Positions 1 through 10,420 are shown, counted from the stretch's first letter. The stretch is DNA of 64,000 bases from Zoogloea oleivorans (GCF_008107625.1 NZ_SDKK01000010.1:124001-188000), one strand, 5' to 3'. Program-made: numbers and translations. The notes: a model not told the origin generated them from the sequence alone.

Positions 1-1485
1 CAGCTTGTCGGCCTGGCCGGCTGTGGGTGCGGTGTGCTGGGTGAGGGTCAGGGCGTAAGTACGGCTGGCCGCGTCGTACACGCCTTCGGCCTTCAGGTGC
101 GGCGTGCCGGCCTGGCTGTACCAGCGCATGAACAGATCGAGATCGGCCCCGTTGGCCTCGGCCATGCAGCCGACGAAATCGTCGCAGGTTACGGCCTGGC
201 CGTCGTGATACGAGAAATACAAGTCCATGCCGTTGCGGAAACCCTCCCGCCCCAGCAGGGTGTGGATCATGCGAATGACTTCGGCGCCCTTCTGGTACAC
301 CGTGGCGGTGTAGAAGTTGTTGATCTCCTGGTAGGCGTCCGGGCGGATCGGATGGGCCATGGGGCCGGCATCTTCGGGGAACTGACCGCTGCGCAGGCCA
401 CGCACGTTGGCGATGCGGGTAACGGCACGGGCCGACTCGGCAGCGGCGGGGGAATCGGAAGCCCGCGCCATCATGTCGGCGGTGAACTGCTGGTCGCGGA
501 AGACGGTCAGGCCTTCCTTGAGGGTCAGCTGGAACCAGTCGCGGCAGGTCACGCGGTTGCCGGTCCAGTTGTGGAAGTATTCGTGGGCAACCACGCTTTC
601 GACGTTTTCAAAATCCAGGTCGGTGCCGGTGTCCGGGTTGGCCAGCACGTACTTGGTGTTGAAAATGTTGAGGCCCTTGTTCTCCATCGCGCCCATGTTG
701 AAGTCCGACACGGCGACAATCATGAAACGGTCGAGGTCCAGCTCCAGGCCAAACACGTCCTCGTCCCAGCGCAGGGAGTGCACCAGCGAATCCATGGCGT
801 GGGCAGTACGGTCGAGGTCGCGCTCTTCCACCCACACCTGCAGCAGCACTTCGCGGCCCGACATGGTGTCGACCTTGCGCTCCAGCGCCTTCAGGTCAGC
901 CGCCACCAGCGCAAAGAGGTAGGACGGCTTGAGGAACGGATCCTCCCAGCGGGCAAAGTGCCGGCCATTGGGCAGTGCGCCGGTTTCCAGCAGGTTGCCG
1001 TTGGAGAGCAGCACCGGACAGGTGGCGGCATCCGCCTCCAGGCGCACGGTGTAGCGGGCCATCACGTCGGGACGGTCGGGGAAGTAGGTGATGCTGCGGA
1101 AACCCTCGGCCTCGCACTGGGTAAAATAGCCGCCGCGCGACTGGTACAAGCCGGAGAGCGTCAGGTTGGCCGACGGATTGATGCGGGTGACAACTTCGAC
1201 GAGCACCTCGTCGGCGTCCACATCGATCTCCAGGCCGGAGCCGGTCTCACGCACCTGGCCCGCCGTCGGGGCGGCACCGTCGAGGGTTACGGAGACGAGC
1301 ACCAGTCCCTCGCCGAACAGCACGATCGGCCCGGCCGCGGCGTCCGGATTGCGCACACAGCGCATGCGGTTGGTGACCAGGGTGGCCTGCGGGTCGAGGA
1401 TAAAGTCGAGGTCGACGGTTTCGACGCCAAAGGCCAAGGGTTGGTAGGCATCGCGGCGGATGAGGGGACCTTGTTCGGTGCGCAT
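1..1485 (-). CDS. pepN: Aminopeptidase N, M1 family (N-terminal part; gene runs off the left edge)
   Basis: Zinc metallopeptidase that removes N-terminal residues from peptides in the cytoplasm. The 495 visible residues start with MRTEQGPLIRRDAY and contain the M1 exopeptidase motif GAMEN near residue 264. The zinc motif HEYFH lies near residue 299, and the downstream glutamate of the third ligand is in the stretch LKEGLTVFRDQQF. The order and spacing are typical of the gamma/betaproteobacterial PepN subfamily (about 870-890 residues), so roughly the first 55 percent is present. The start at 1485 gives the usual short lead before the beta-sandwich domain. It is transcribed away from mnmC, and the 138 bases between them must hold both promoters, though I could not pick convincing -35/-10 elements. 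The C-terminal helical domain lies outside the window. Confidence 0.95.
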   Translation of the reverse strand, partial: MRTEQGPLIRRDAYQPLAFGVETVDLDFILDPQATLVTNRMRCVRNPDAAAGPIVLFGEGLVLVSVTLDGAAPTAGQVRETGSGLEIDVDADEVLVEVVTRINPSANLTLSGLYQSRGGYFTQCEAEGFRSITYFPDRPDVMARYTVRLEADAATCPVLLSNGNLLETGALPNGRHFARWEDPFLKPSYLFALVAADLKALERKVDTMSGREVLLQVWVEERDLDRTAHAMDSLVHSLRWDEDVFGLELDLDRFMIVAVSDFNMGAMENKGLNIFNTKYVLANPDTGTDLDFENVESVVAHEYFHNWTGNRVTCRDWFQLTLKEGLTVFRDQQFTADMMARASDSPAAAESARAVTRIANVRGLRSGQFPEDAGPMAHPIRPDAYQEINNFYTATVYQKGAEVIRMIHTLLGREGFRNGMDLYFSYHDGQAVTCDDFVGCMAEANGADLDLFMRWYSQAGTPHLKAEGVYDAASRTYALTLTQHTAPTAGQADKL

Positions 1486-1623
1486 GAGTGTCTACTGGCG
1501 GTCAATGAGCGAGGCAGCAATTCTACCTCGCCACTCCCAACCGGCGTGGCCCGGCAAGCAAAGGCCAGGCACATGACGAATCCCGCAGTATCCTTGGGCA
1601 AAATTCATCCAGCGTCCGCATCC

Positions 1624-3540
1624 ATGTCGACCCAGATCATCCCCACGCAGTTTTCCCGCACCGACGAAGGCATCCCCTACTCCACGCTCTTCGACGACGT
1701 TTATCACACTGCCGACGGCGGCCTTGGCCAGTCGCGGCACGTCTTTCTGGCCGGCAACGGGCTGCCGCTGCGCTGGCAGGGGAAGGCGCGCTTCACCATT
1801 CTCGAAACCGGCTTTGGCCTCGGCCTGAACTTTCTCACCACCTGGGCGGCGTGGCAGGACGATCCGTCCCGCTGCGCCCATCTGCACTTCATCTCCGTCG
1901 AAAAGCACCCCTTCCACACCGAAGACCTGGCTCAACTCCACGCCAGCTGGCCCGAACTCGCCTCGCAGGCCGAAGCGTTGCGCCGTCACTGGCCCGCCCT
2001 GACCGCGGGCATCCACCGCATTCATCTCGACGGCGGCCGCGTCACCCTGACCCTGATCTTCGGCGACGCCCTCGATGCTCTTCCGCAACTCGACGCCCGC
2101 GTTAACGCCTTCTACCTGGACGGCTTTGCGCCGGCCTGCAACCCGGAACTCTGGTCGGCCACCCTTTTCGCCCAGCTCGCCCGCCTGGTCGCTCCCGGCG
2201 CCAGCATCGCAACCTGGTCGGCCAACGGTGATGTACGACGCGGGCTCCAGGCCGCCGGCTTTGTCGCAGAACGCTGTCCCGGCTTCGGGGGCAAACGGGA
2301 AATGCTGGCCGGCCGCTTCCGCGGCACCGTACCTCCTTCCCCCGCGGAAACCGGCCGTTCCGCCCTTGTCATCGGCGCCGGCGTCGCCGGCACCTCGGTG
2401 GCCGAGCGCCTGGCCGCCCGGGGCTGGCAAGTCACCGTGATCGACGCAGCGCCCGGCCCCGGCCATGGCGCGTCCGGCAACAAGGCTGGCGTGTTCCGGC
2501 CGCTGCCGAGTCTCGACGACAACCGCCTAGCACGCATCACCCGGGCCGGCTTCCTGTACGGCCTGCATCACATGGAAAACCTCTCTGCCGCCGGTCATCC
2601 GGTGCGCTGGGGGCAGTGCGGCGTATTGCATCTGGCCCGTGACACCAAGCAGGAGGGCAAGATGCACGCAGTAGTCGACGCCCATCAAGCGCCTGCCGAC
2701 TACCTGCGCTTCGTCGATGCCGGCGAAGCCGCACAGATCGTCGGCTGGCCGGTAGCCCTGGGCGGCTGGTGGTTCCCGGATGGCGGCTGGATAAAGCCGC
2801 CAAGCCTGTGCGCAGCGAACCTGGCAGCGGGTGGCGAGCGGATCACAACGCGCTTCGGCCAGACGCTCGATCACCTCGAACGGATTGGCGAAGAATGGAT
2901 CGCCTTCGCTCCGTCCGGCACCGAAATCGCCCGTGCCCCGGTCGTCGTCCTGGCCAACGGCGTTGGCATCCGCGCTGTTTCCCAGGCCGCGCCGCTGCCC
3001 GTGCGATCCGCCCGCGGTCAGGTCTCTCACCTCCCCGCCAGCGTCGGCAGCGCACCCAGGGTGGTGGTGTGCCGACTCGGCTACGTGAGTCCGGAAGTCG
3101 ACGGTGTGCGCTGCGCCGGCGCCACCTTCCTGGCCGACGACGACGGCACCGAGCTGCGCGAGGACGAGCACCGGGAAAATCTCACCAAACTCGATTTCAT
3201 CCTTCCTGGCTACGCAGCACCTTACGATCCGGCGCAACTTGACGGCCGCGTCGGCTTCCGCCCCGCCTCGCCAGACCGCCTGCCGATGGTCGGCGCCATA
3301 CCCGCCGTATCCATCGCCGAAAAAACCACGCCACTGGCCGACATTCCCCGCCAGCCGGGCCTGTATGCCGCCTCGGGCTTTGGTGCCCGCGGCCTGGTGT
3401 GGGCCAGCCTGATGGGCGAACTGCTGGCCAGCCAGATCCATGGCGATCCGTTGCCGCTGGAACGGGAACTGGTCGACGCCATGGACCCGGCCCGTTACCT
3501 GCTCAAGCCACCCCGGCCGAGCGCCGGCAACGAGGAGTGA
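1624..3540 (+). CDS. mnmC: Bifunctional tRNA wobble-uridine modification enzyme MnmC
   Basis: Performs the last two steps of mnm5s2U synthesis at tRNA wobble position 34. The FAD domain removes the carboxymethyl group and the methyltransferase domain then methylates the amine. About residues 1-235 are the SAM-dependent methyltransferase, with ETGFGLGLNFL as the SAM-binding loop. From about residue 245 the FAD oxidoreductase begins with the dinucleotide motif VIGAGVAGTSVAE and continues to a C-terminal ASGFGARGL motif. Length is 638 residues against 668 in E. coli. I chose ATG 1624 because the product (MSTQIIPTQF...) then aligns with known N-termini. An in-frame ATG at 1573 has a better upstream AAGG and would add 17 residues. 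It is divergent from pepN. Confidence 0.93.
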   Translation: MSTQIIPTQFSRTDEGIPYSTLFDDVYHTADGGLGQSRHVFLAGNGLPLRWQGKARFTILETGFGLGLNFLTTWAAWQDDPSRCAHLHFISVEKHPFHTEDLAQLHASWPELASQAEALRRHWPALTAGIHRIHLDGGRVTLTLIFGDALDALPQLDARVNAFYLDGFAPACNPELWSATLFAQLARLVAPGASIATWSANGDVRRGLQAAGFVAERCPGFGGKREMLAGRFRGTVPPSPAETGRSALVIGAGVAGTSVAERLAARGWQVTVIDAAPGPGHGASGNKAGVFRPLPSLDDNRLARITRAGFLYGLHHMENLSAAGHPVRWGQCGVLHLARDTKQEGKMHAVVDAHQAPADYLRFVDAGEAAQIVGWPVALGGWWFPDGGWIKPPSLCAANLAAGGERITTRFGQTLDHLERIGEEWIAFAPSGTEIARAPVVVLANGVGIRAVSQAAPLPVRSARGQVSHLPASVGSAPRVVVCRLGYVSPEVDGVRCAGATFLADDDGTELREDEHRENLTKLDFILPGYAAPYDPAQLDGRVGFRPASPDRLPMVGAIPAVSIAEKTTPLADIPRQPGLYAASGFGARGLVWASLMGELLASQIHGDPLPLERELVDAMDPARYLLKPPRPSAGNEE

Positions 3541-3626
3541 AGCCAACGACTTTGTAAATGAGCTTTGCAGGGGTCTTCCCAAAGCCGTGCCGGGCGTTAA
3601 GCTCCTTGTCCATCAAGGAGAAAAAC

Positions 3627-4352
3627 ATGAGCGATACCCCCGCACGTCAAACCCTGCATCCCATGTTGTGGGTCGCCGCCGCGTCGGTCACCGCATTGAG
3701 TCTGGTCGGCATCGCCAAATTCACCGGCCTGCTGCCGGGCGCCAGTACGGTGCCACCGGCAGCGCCGGAAGCCGTAGTCTCGGCACCGGCCGGCACACCC
3801 GCCCCGACAACCGTCACACCACCACCCGCCAAGCTTGCAGCAGCCGAACCGGAAGTGCCGACCAAGGCCGAAACCGCCACGGCCAGCGTGCCACACAAGG
3901 AGGTCATCAAGCCGGCGCCCGCCAAGGCGCACAACAAGCCCCAACCCGCCAGGGAACCCGCGGCGCCAAGCGGCACTGGCGTTTACCCGCCCCCCAACAC
4001 ACCCGCCCCCCCGTCGGTATGCCGCGACTGCGGCGTGATCGAAAGCGTCGAAGCCATCCAGCAGAAGGGTGAAGGCTCCGGGATCGGTGCCGTCGGCGGC
4101 GCCATCCTCGGCGGTGTGCTCGGCCACCAGGTGGGTGAAGGTTCCGGCAAGCAAATAGCCCGCATCGGCGGCGCCGTGCTTGGCGGTTTTGCCGGCAACG
4201 AGGCCGAACGTCGCGTCCGCACGGTAAGCCACTATCAGGTCACGGTGCGCATGGAAGACGGCACCCGCCGGGTCATCACCGAACAGAACGCTCCGGTGTG
4301 GCACTCGGGCGATCCGGTACGCGTACGCAGTGGCGAGATCGTCGCTCGTTAA
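3627..4352 (+). CDS. Glycine-zipper 2TM envelope protein
   Basis: Small predicted envelope protein of 241 residues with unknown precise role. One hydrophobic segment lies at about residues 13-35, followed by a long Pro/Ala/Thr-rich linker to about residue 130. A CRDCG motif comes next, then a glycine-zipper repeat (GAVGGAILGGVLGHQVGEG and IGGAVLGGFAGNEAE) of the SlyB/Rickettsia 17 kDa type. The C-terminus is a short beta-rich tail. The start at 3627 is fixed by an AAGGAG six bases upstream; in-frame codons further upstream have no such site. Glycine zippers in this family are thought to insert in or pack against membranes. There is no lipobox, so it looks anchored by its N-terminal helix rather than lipidated. 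A strong terminator follows. Confidence 0.8.
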   Translation: MSDTPARQTLHPMLWVAAASVTALSLVGIAKFTGLLPGASTVPPAAPEAVVSAPAGTPAPTTVTPPPAKLAAAEPEVPTKAETATASVPHKEVIKPAPAKAHNKPQPAREPAAPSGTGVYPPPNTPAPPSVCRDCGVIESVEAIQQKGEGSGIGAVGGAILGGVLGHQVGEGSGKQIARIGGAVLGGFAGNEAERRVRTVSHYQVTVRMEDGTRRVITEQNAPVWHSGDPVRVRSGEIVAR

Positions 4353-4389
4353 GCGCAACGCAATTCGGGGGGCACAAGGCCCAGACGAC

Positions 4390-4417
4390 AAAAAGGCGAC
4401 CCTCGGGTCGCCTTTTT
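4390..4417. terminator. Bidirectional rho-independent terminator
   Basis: An 11-bp stem (AAAAAGGCGAC with GTCGCCTTTTT) around a CCTCGG loop, with A-runs and T-runs on both flanks. It sits between the convergent glycine-zipper gene and gltX and can serve both. Confidence 0.9.
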
Positions 4418-4435
4418 GATTGCCGCAAAAATCCC

Positions 4436-5833
4436 TTATAACACGCGATCCAGGCGGGTCAGGACGAGATCGCGGCCCATGATCTCCAGCACCGCATCGA
4501 TAGCCGGCGTTTGCGGCTGGCCCAGCAGCGCCACGCGCAGCGGAATCGCCACCTGGGGCATCTTCATGCCGTGGGCAGTGCAGGTTTCCTTGATCGTCGC
4601 GCTCAGTGTCGCCTTGTCCCACGCCACATCGGCCAGCTTGCCGCGCAAGGTTGTCAGCGCGGTGCGGGCGACCTCGGTGAGGTGCTGGGCGAGCACCTCC
4701 GGCGCCGGGTGCAGGTCGATGTAGAAGGGCTCGACGGCATCGGCCAGTTCGTTGAGGGTGGACACGCGGTCCTTGTAGAGGCCGATCAGCGCCTCCAGCG
4801 CTGGGCCAGCTTCCGGATCCACTTCACGGCGGGCCAGGCGACGCGACACATCGGCAGCCAGCCGGGCGTTGTCGGTCTGCTTGATGTAGTGGGCGTTCAG
4901 CCACTTCAGCTTGTCGGTATTGAACTGAGCGGCCGACGGGGTGATGTGGTCGAGGTCGAACCATTCCACCAGTTGCTCGCGGGTGAAGATCTCGTTGTCA
5001 CCGTGGCTCCAGCCCAGACGCGCCAGATAGTTGATGACCGCTTCCGGCAGGTAGCCGTCGTCGTCGTACTGGGTCACGCTCACCGCACCGTGGCGCTTGG
5101 AGAGCTTCTGACCGTCGTCGCCGAGGATCATCGACAGGTGGGCGTATTGCGGCACCTCGCCGCCCAGCGCCTTGAGGATGTTGATCTGGCGCGGCGTGTT
5201 GTTGACGTGGTCATCGCCACGAATGACCTGGGTGATGCCCATGTCCAGATCATCCACCACCACGCAGAAATTGTAGGTCGGCGTGCCGTCCGGGCGGGCG
5301 ATGATCAGGTCGTCCATCTCGGCATTGGCGATCTCGATGCGCCCCTTGACCAGGTCGTCCCAAGCCACGACGCCGTCCACCGGATTGCGAAAACGGATCA
5401 CCGGCTGCACGCCCGCCGGTACTTCCGGCAGCACCTTGCCGGCTTCGGGGCGCCAGCGGCCGTCGTAGCGGGGCTTCTCGCCGCGGGCACGCTGGGCTTC
5501 ACGCAGAGCCTCGAGCTCTTCCGGCGGCATGTAGCACGGGTAGGCGGTGCCGGCGGCCAGCATTTCCTGGATCACCACCTTGTAACGATCCATGCGCTGC
5601 ATCTGGTAGAACGGACCTTCGTCCCAGCTCAGGTCGAGCCAGTTCATGCCGTCCATGATGGCCTGCACGGCTTCCGGCGTGGAGCGGGCCACATCGGTGT
5701 CCTCGATGCGCAAGATAAACTGGCCACCGTGACGACGGGCGTAGGCCCACGAGAACAACGCCGTGCGCGCGCCCCCGATATGCAGGTAGCCGGTGGGGCT
5801 GGGGGCGAAACGGGTGCGGACGGTAGAGGCCAT
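4436..5833 (-). CDS. gltX: Glutamyl-tRNA synthetase
   Basis: Class I aminoacyl-tRNA synthetase that charges tRNA-Glu. The product has 465 residues, as is usual for the bacterial enzyme. The HIGH-type signature is in [11 protein letters not shown] at residues 8-18 and the KMSKS-type loop is [11 protein letters not shown] in the middle. An anticodon-binding helical domain occupies the C-terminal third. The start at 5833 gives [16 protein letters not shown]. The reading frame stays open upstream to 5929, but that stretch includes the downstream terminator of glnB and is not family sequence. It is convergent with the glycine-zipper gene and separated from glnB by a terminator, so it is probably transcribed alone. 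Confidence 0.97.
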   Translation of the reverse strand: MASTVRTRFAPSPTGYLHIGGARTALFSWAYARRHGGQFILRIEDTDVARSTPEAVQAIMDGMNWLDLSWDEGPFYQMQRMDRYKVVIQEMLAAGTAYPCYMPPEELEALREAQRARGEKPRYDGRWRPEAGKVLPEVPAGVQPVIRFRNPVDGVVAWDDLVKGRIEIANAEMDDLIIARPDGTPTYNFCVVVDDLDMGITQVIRGDDHVNNTPRQINILKALGGEVPQYAHLSMILGDDGQKLSKRHGAVSVTQYDDDGYLPEAVINYLARLGWSHGDNEIFTREQLVEWFDLDHITPSAAQFNTDKLKWLNAHYIKQTDNARLAADVSRRLARREVDPEAGPALEALIGLYKDRVSTLNELADAVEPFYIDLHPAPEVLAQHLTEVARTALTTLRGKLADVAWDKATLSATIKETCTAHGMKMPQVAIPLRVALLGQPQTPAIDAVLEIMGRDLVLTRLDRVL

Positions 5834-5892
5834 GGCGGGAATCCGGAAAAGCGTAAAAGCCGGCATTTTACGCAAAGCGGCGCCCATCAAAC

Positions 5893-5918
5893 AAAAAGCC
5901 CGGAAAACCGGGCTTTTT
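5893..5918. terminator. Rho-independent terminator after glnB
   Basis: An 11-bp stem, AAAAAGCCCGG pairing with CCGGGCTTTTT around an AAAA loop, followed by T or A runs on either strand. It ends the nadE-glnB transcript and isolates gltX. Confidence 0.9.
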
Positions 5919-5941
5919 GACCTACGCAAAACGAAGACGAA

Positions 5942-6346
<405 letters not shown>

Positions 6347-6350
6347 TCAG

Positions 6351-7970
6351 TCATGCATCCCGGTAACGGGAGGTGATCGGGTAACGCCAGTCCTTGCCGA
6401 AGCCGCGCTGGGTAACGCGGATGCCGACAGGCGACTGGCGGCGCTTGTACTCGTTGCGCCGCAGCATGGCCACGGTGCGGTACACCTCGGTTTCCGGGTA
6501 GCCCCGGGCGACGATCTCGCGAGGCGACAGGTCTTCTTCCATGTAGGCGGCGATGATCGCATCGAGCACCTCGTAGGCCGGCAACGAATCCTGGTCGCAC
6601 TGGTCGGGCTTCAGTTCGGCCGACGGCGGGCGGGTCAGGATGTTGTCCGGAATCACCGCCCCGCCGGGCTGCGCATTGCGCCACGCGCACAGACGATAGA
6701 CGAAGGTCTTGTAGATGTCCTTGATCACCGCAAAGCCGCCGGCCATGTCGCCATACAGCGTGGCGTAACCGGTGGCCATCTCGCTCTTGTTGCCGGTGGT
6801 CAGCACGATGGCGCCGGTCTTGTTGGAGAGGGCCATCAGCAGCATGCCGCGGATGCGCGACTGGAGGTTCTCTTCGGTCGTGTCCTCGGCCAGACCGGCA
6901 AACTGCGGCGCCAGCATGGCCGCAAAGGTGTTCATGGCCGGCGCGATGGCGATTTCGTCGTAGCGCACACCAATACGCCGGACCATCTCGCGCGAGTCGT
7001 CGAGGCTCATCTGCGCCGTGTAGGGTGACGGCATCATCACCGCGCGCACCCTGTCGGCGCCCAGCGCATCAACCGCGATCGCCAGCGTCAGGGCCGAATC
7101 GACACCACCGGACAAGCCGATGAGCGCACCCGGAAAACCGTTCTTGCCCAGATAGTCGCGCACCCCGAGGACCAGCGCGTCATACACGTCGGCCTCCACC
7201 GGCCGCACCGGCAAAATGGCCCGATCCTGCCAAGCGCCATCGACAAAGTGCAGCGTGCTGACTTCCTCGGCAAACACCGGCCCCTGCCAGGCCAGCGTAC
7301 CGTCCTGGTCGAGGGCGAAGGAGCCGCCGTCAAAAACCAGCTCGTCCTGCCCACCCACCAGGTTGCAGTAGGCCACCGGCAGCCCGGTGTCGGCAATGCG
7401 CTCGCGCAGCACTTCGTAGCGCAGGCGCTGCTTGTCCATGTGGAAGGGCGAGGCGTTGAGCACCAGCAGCAGCTCGGCACCGGCATTTCGGGCCACCTCG
7501 GCGGCACCCGGCTCCCACACGTCGGCGCAGATATTCACACCGATCTTCACGCCCTTCAGCTCGAACACGCAGGCTTCGGTGCCGGGCTCGAAGTAGCGCT
7601 CCTCGTCGAAGACCTCGTAGTTGGGCAAGCGATGCTTGAAGTAATTGGCGACGACACGCCCGTCCTGAATCACCGCGGCAGCGTTGTAGCGACTGCCGCC
7701 CTGCGCCGACGGATAGCCGACCAGCACGGTGATGCCTTCCACCTGGGCGGCCAGACTGGCCAGCTCGATGGCACAGGCATCGAGAAAGGCCGGACGCAGC
7801 AGCAAGTCTTCGGGCGGATAGCCGCACAGGGCCAGCTCGGGAGTGAGCACCACGTCGGCGCCCGCGGCCTTGGCCCGGGCTACCGCATCCAGGATCCGGC
7901 GTGCATTGCCGGAGAGGTCGCCCACGACACAATTGAGCTGGGCGACAGCGACGGTAAGAGGGGTTTTCAT
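6351..7970 (-). CDS. nadE: Glutamine-dependent NAD+ synthetase
   Basis: Makes NAD+ from nicotinic acid adenine dinucleotide using ammonia released from glutamine. The product has 539 residues. An N-terminal nitrilase-type glutaminase domain spans about residues 1-265, with the Glu-Lys-Cys triad seen in LTPELALCGY, FKHRLPNYEVFDE and GVNICADVWEP. The C-terminal ATP-pyrophosphatase domain has the P-loop GLSGGVDSAL near residue 290. The two-domain form uses glutamine, unlike the ammonia-dependent short NadE of E. coli. glnB follows 70 bases downstream, which is meaningful because P-II proteins have been reported to bind and regulate glutamine-dependent NadE in related bacteria. The start at 7970 matches the family N-terminus MKTPLTVAVAQLN. 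Confidence 0.95.
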   Translation of the reverse strand: MKTPLTVAVAQLNCVVGDLSGNARRILDAVARAKAAGADVVLTPELALCGYPPEDLLLRPAFLDACAIELASLAAQVEGITVLVGYPSAQGGSRYNAAAVIQDGRVVANYFKHRLPNYEVFDEERYFEPGTEACVFELKGVKIGVNICADVWEPGAAEVARNAGAELLLVLNASPFHMDKQRLRYEVLRERIADTGLPVAYCNLVGGQDELVFDGGSFALDQDGTLAWQGPVFAEEVSTLHFVDGAWQDRAILPVRPVEADVYDALVLGVRDYLGKNGFPGALIGLSGGVDSALTLAIAVDALGADRVRAVMMPSPYTAQMSLDDSREMVRRIGVRYDEIAIAPAMNTFAAMLAPQFAGLAEDTTEENLQSRIRGMLLMALSNKTGAIVLTTGNKSEMATGYATLYGDMAGGFAVIKDIYKTFVYRLCAWRNAQPGGAVIPDNILTRPPSAELKPDQCDQDSLPAYEVLDAIIAAYMEEDLSPREIVARGYPETEVYRTVAMLRRNEYKRRQSPVGIRVTQRGFGKDWRYPITSRYRDA

Positions 7971-8072
7971 GGGGCGACACTATACCGTGAAGCTGCCGGA
8001 AGCCGCGCAACCGGCGGTGATCCGGCCCACGCTTGTGTCAGTATCGGGCTTGCGCCCCCAGCCTCCATCGCC

Positions 8073-9197
8073 ATGCCAAGCTTCCGACTCCACCCGGCGA
8101 TTGCCGAAATCCCTGCCGACCAGTGGGATGCCCTCACCAACGGCCAGCCCACCCTCGCCCACGCCTTCCTCGCCACCCTCGAGGAATCGGGCTGCGTCGC
8201 GACAGCTACCGGCTGGGCACCCCGCCACGCGGCCCTGTGGGACGGCAACACGCTGCTGGCCGCCATGCCGCTGTACCTGAAGAGCCACTCCTACGGCGAG
8301 TACGTCTTCGACTGGGCCTGGGCCGATGCCTACCAGCGCCACGGGCTCAACTACTACCCCAAGTGGCTGGCCGCCGTGCCCTTCACGCCGGTACCCGGCC
8401 CGCGCCTGCTCGGGCGGGACGCAAGCAGCCGGCGCGTGCTGATCAAGCACGTGCTGGACGAAGTGGGCCAATCCGGCGCCTCGTCGCTGCACATCCTGTT
8501 CCCCACCGATGAAGAAGCCGGCTGGCTGCAGGACGCCGGGCTGGAAGTCCGTCATGGCGTGCAGTTCCACTGGCACAACGCCGGCTACCGGGATTTTGAC
8601 GATTTCCTTTCCCGCCTCGCCCAGCCCAAGCGCAAGAAAATTCGCCAGGAGCGGCGCAAGGTGCTGGACGCCGGAGTGAGCTTCCGCATCCTGCGCGGCG
8701 CGGAAATCGGTGAGGTGGAATGGACCTTCTTCCACGCCTGCTACAGCCGCACCTACGCCGAGCACCGCTCGACGCCCTATCTGTCGCGGGAGTTCTTCGT
8801 GGAGTACGGCCACCGGGCCGGGAATGCCACGGTGCTGATGATCGCCGAACGGGCTGGCACACCGGTGGCGGCGAGCTTCTTTCTGCGCGACGCCGATGCA
8901 CTGTACGGGCGCTACTGGGGCGCCGCCGACTTCATCCCGTGCCTGCATTTCGAGGCCTGCTACTACCAGGCCATCGATTACGCCATCCGCGAAGGCCTGA
9001 GCCGCTTCGAAGGCGGCGCCCAGGGGGAACACAAGCTGTCCCGCGGGCTGGAGCCGGTACGCACCTGTTCCGCCCACTGGATCGCCGATCCGCGCTTCCG
9101 CGACGCGGTAGCCCGCTTCCTGGCCCAGGAGCGCGGCGGCGTGGAAGCCTACCTGGATGAGTTATCGGAGAGGCTGCCCTTCCGGACTGGCGACTAG
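8073..9197 (+). CDS. FemAB-like / GNAT-fold N-acyltransferase (COG3146 family)
   Basis: A 374-residue protein of the FemAB-like DUF482 family, whose members have a GNAT fold and are sometimes labelled peptidoglycan biosynthesis proteins without direct evidence. Recognisable family segments are AHAFLATLEESGC, YGEYVFDWAWADAYQRHG, the basic patch AQPKRKKIRQERRKV, and FEGGAQGEHKLSRGLEP near the C-terminus. No signal peptide is visible, so it should act in the cytoplasm. I chose ATG 8073 because family homology begins there; the open frame upstream is antisense to nadE. It is divergent from nadE (102 bases apart), and its last 4 bases overlap the end of the convergent MFS gene. The substrate is unknown. 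Confidence 0.85.
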   Translation: MPSFRLHPAIAEIPADQWDALTNGQPTLAHAFLATLEESGCVATATGWAPRHAALWDGNTLLAAMPLYLKSHSYGEYVFDWAWADAYQRHGLNYYPKWLAAVPFTPVPGPRLLGRDASSRRVLIKHVLDEVGQSGASSLHILFPTDEEAGWLQDAGLEVRHGVQFHWHNAGYRDFDDFLSRLAQPKRKKIRQERRKVLDAGVSFRILRGAEIGEVEWTFFHACYSRTYAEHRSTPYLSREFFVEYGHRAGNATVLMIAERAGTPVAASFFLRDADALYGRYWGAADFIPCLHFEACYYQAIDYAIREGLSRFEGGAQGEHKLSRGLEPVRTCSAHWIADPRFRDAVARFLAQERGGVEAYLDELSERLPFRTGD

Positions 9198-10420
9198 ATC
9201 GCCGCCACCCGCCGCGGCGACTCCTCGCGAATCGGCAGATTCACCAGCGCCGCCAGGCTCGCCAGCACGATGTCGGCGTACCACATCCAGTCGTAGTTAC
9301 CGAAGTTCACCAGCGCCAGACCACCCAGCCAGGCACCGAAGAAGCCACCGATCTGGTGCGACAGCAGCGTCAGACCAAACAGCGTCGCCAGATAGCGCAG
9401 GCCGAACAGCTTGCCGACCAACCCGGCCGTCGGCGGCACCGTGGCCAGCCAGGTCAGCCCCAGGCCGATGGAGAAGGCATAGAAGGTCCATTCCGTCTTC
9501 GGTGCCACCAGGTAAATGCCCACCAGCACAGCCCGGGATCCGTACATGAGCGCCAGGATCCACTTCATCCGGTAATGCTGCCCCAGCGCTCCGGCGCCCA
9601 GACTGCCGACAATGTTGGCCAGCCCGATCAGCGCCAGCGACACCGCCGACACATTGGCCGGCAGGCCGCACAGATCTACCGCCCCCGGCAAATGGGTAAC
9701 CAGGAAAGCGATGTGAAAGCCACAGGTGAAGAAGCCCGCGTGCAGGCACCAGTAACTGCGGTCCTTCAGGGCCACCTTGAGCTGCTGCTTGAGACCCAGG
9801 TCGGCCCCCGCGGCGGAAACCGGATGCTCGACCTTCTTGCGCAGCGGCCACGACAGGGGAATGGTCGCCAGGGTGATCGCCGCTAGGCTGAACAGGGCCG
9901 TCATCCAGCCGAAGCCGGCGATCAGAAACTGGGACAGGGGCGCGAACAGGAATTGCCCGAAGGAGCCGCCGGCATTGATGAAGCCGGACGCAAAGGCGCG
10001 CTTCTGTGGCGGCAGGCGCTGGGCCATGGCGCCGATCAGGATCGAGAAACTACCCGCCCCGGCTCCGCCAGCCACCAGCACGCCAAGGCACATGGTAAGG
10101 CCGAACTCGGTGCTCACGAAGGGCGTCAGCACCAGCCCCAGCACCAGCATGGCGGCACCGGTGAACAGCGAGCCGCCCGGGCCGTAGCGATCCGCCACCG
10201 CACCGAAGATCGGCTGCGAGGCACCCCACATGAACTGCCCGATGGCCAGCGCAAAGCTGATGCTGGCAATGCCGAGCCCGGTGGACGTGTTGATCGGCGA
10301 GATGTACAGCCCGAGGGACTGGCGCACCCCCATGGTGATCATCAGGATCGCCGAGGCGATCAGCACCATCGGCCAGTAGGAAGCCGGTGGCGGCGAGTGG
10401 AGCGGGGAGGCTTGGCTCAT
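9194..10420 (-). CDS. Major facilitator superfamily transporter
   Basis: Inner-membrane permease of 408 residues with about 12 hydrophobic helices. Motif A-like sequence AVADRYGPGG follows helix 2, and the central loop after helix 6 is basic (PLRKKVEHP). The overall pattern (GVRQSLGLYISPI at helix 1, QKRAFASGFINAGGSFGQF in the N-terminal half) resembles MFS permeases annotated as organic-anion or monocarboxylate/oxalate-type carriers, but I cannot name a substrate. It is convergent and overlapping with the FemAB-like gene. A perfect 16-bp palindrome lies 75-90 bases upstream of the start, inside the tail of the preceding kinase gene, and could be its operator. Confidence 0.85.
   Translation of the reverse strand: MSQASPLHSPPPASYWPMVLIASAILMITMGVRQSLGLYISPINTSTGLGIASISFALAIGQFMWGASQPIFGAVADRYGPGGSLFTGAAMLVLGLVLTPFVSTEFGLTMCLGVLVAGGAGAGSFSILIGAMAQRLPPQKRAFASGFINAGGSFGQFLFAPLSQFLIAGFGWMTALFSLAAITLATIPLSWPLRKKVEHPVSAAGADLGLKQQLKVALKDRSYWCLHAGFFTCGFHIAFLVTHLPGAVDLCGLPANVSAVSLALIGLANIVGSLGAGALGQHYRMKWILALMYGSRAVLVGIYLVAPKTEWTFYAFSIGLGLTWLATVPPTAGLVGKLFGLRYLATLFGLTLLSHQIGGFFGAWLGGLALVNFGNYDWMWYADIVLASLAALVNLPIREESPRRVAAI

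Noticed and set aside
34-1572. N-terminal extension of about 510 codons fused in frame to mnmC
   Set aside because: The frame is open only because it is antisense to pepN; MnmC homology starts at about 1624 and pepN is unmistakable on the other strand.
8080-8110. Possible leader peptide or regulatory RNA ahead of the FemAB-like gene
   Set aside because: Only about 100 bases separate nadE and this gene, and I see no hairpin/T-run or coding signal.
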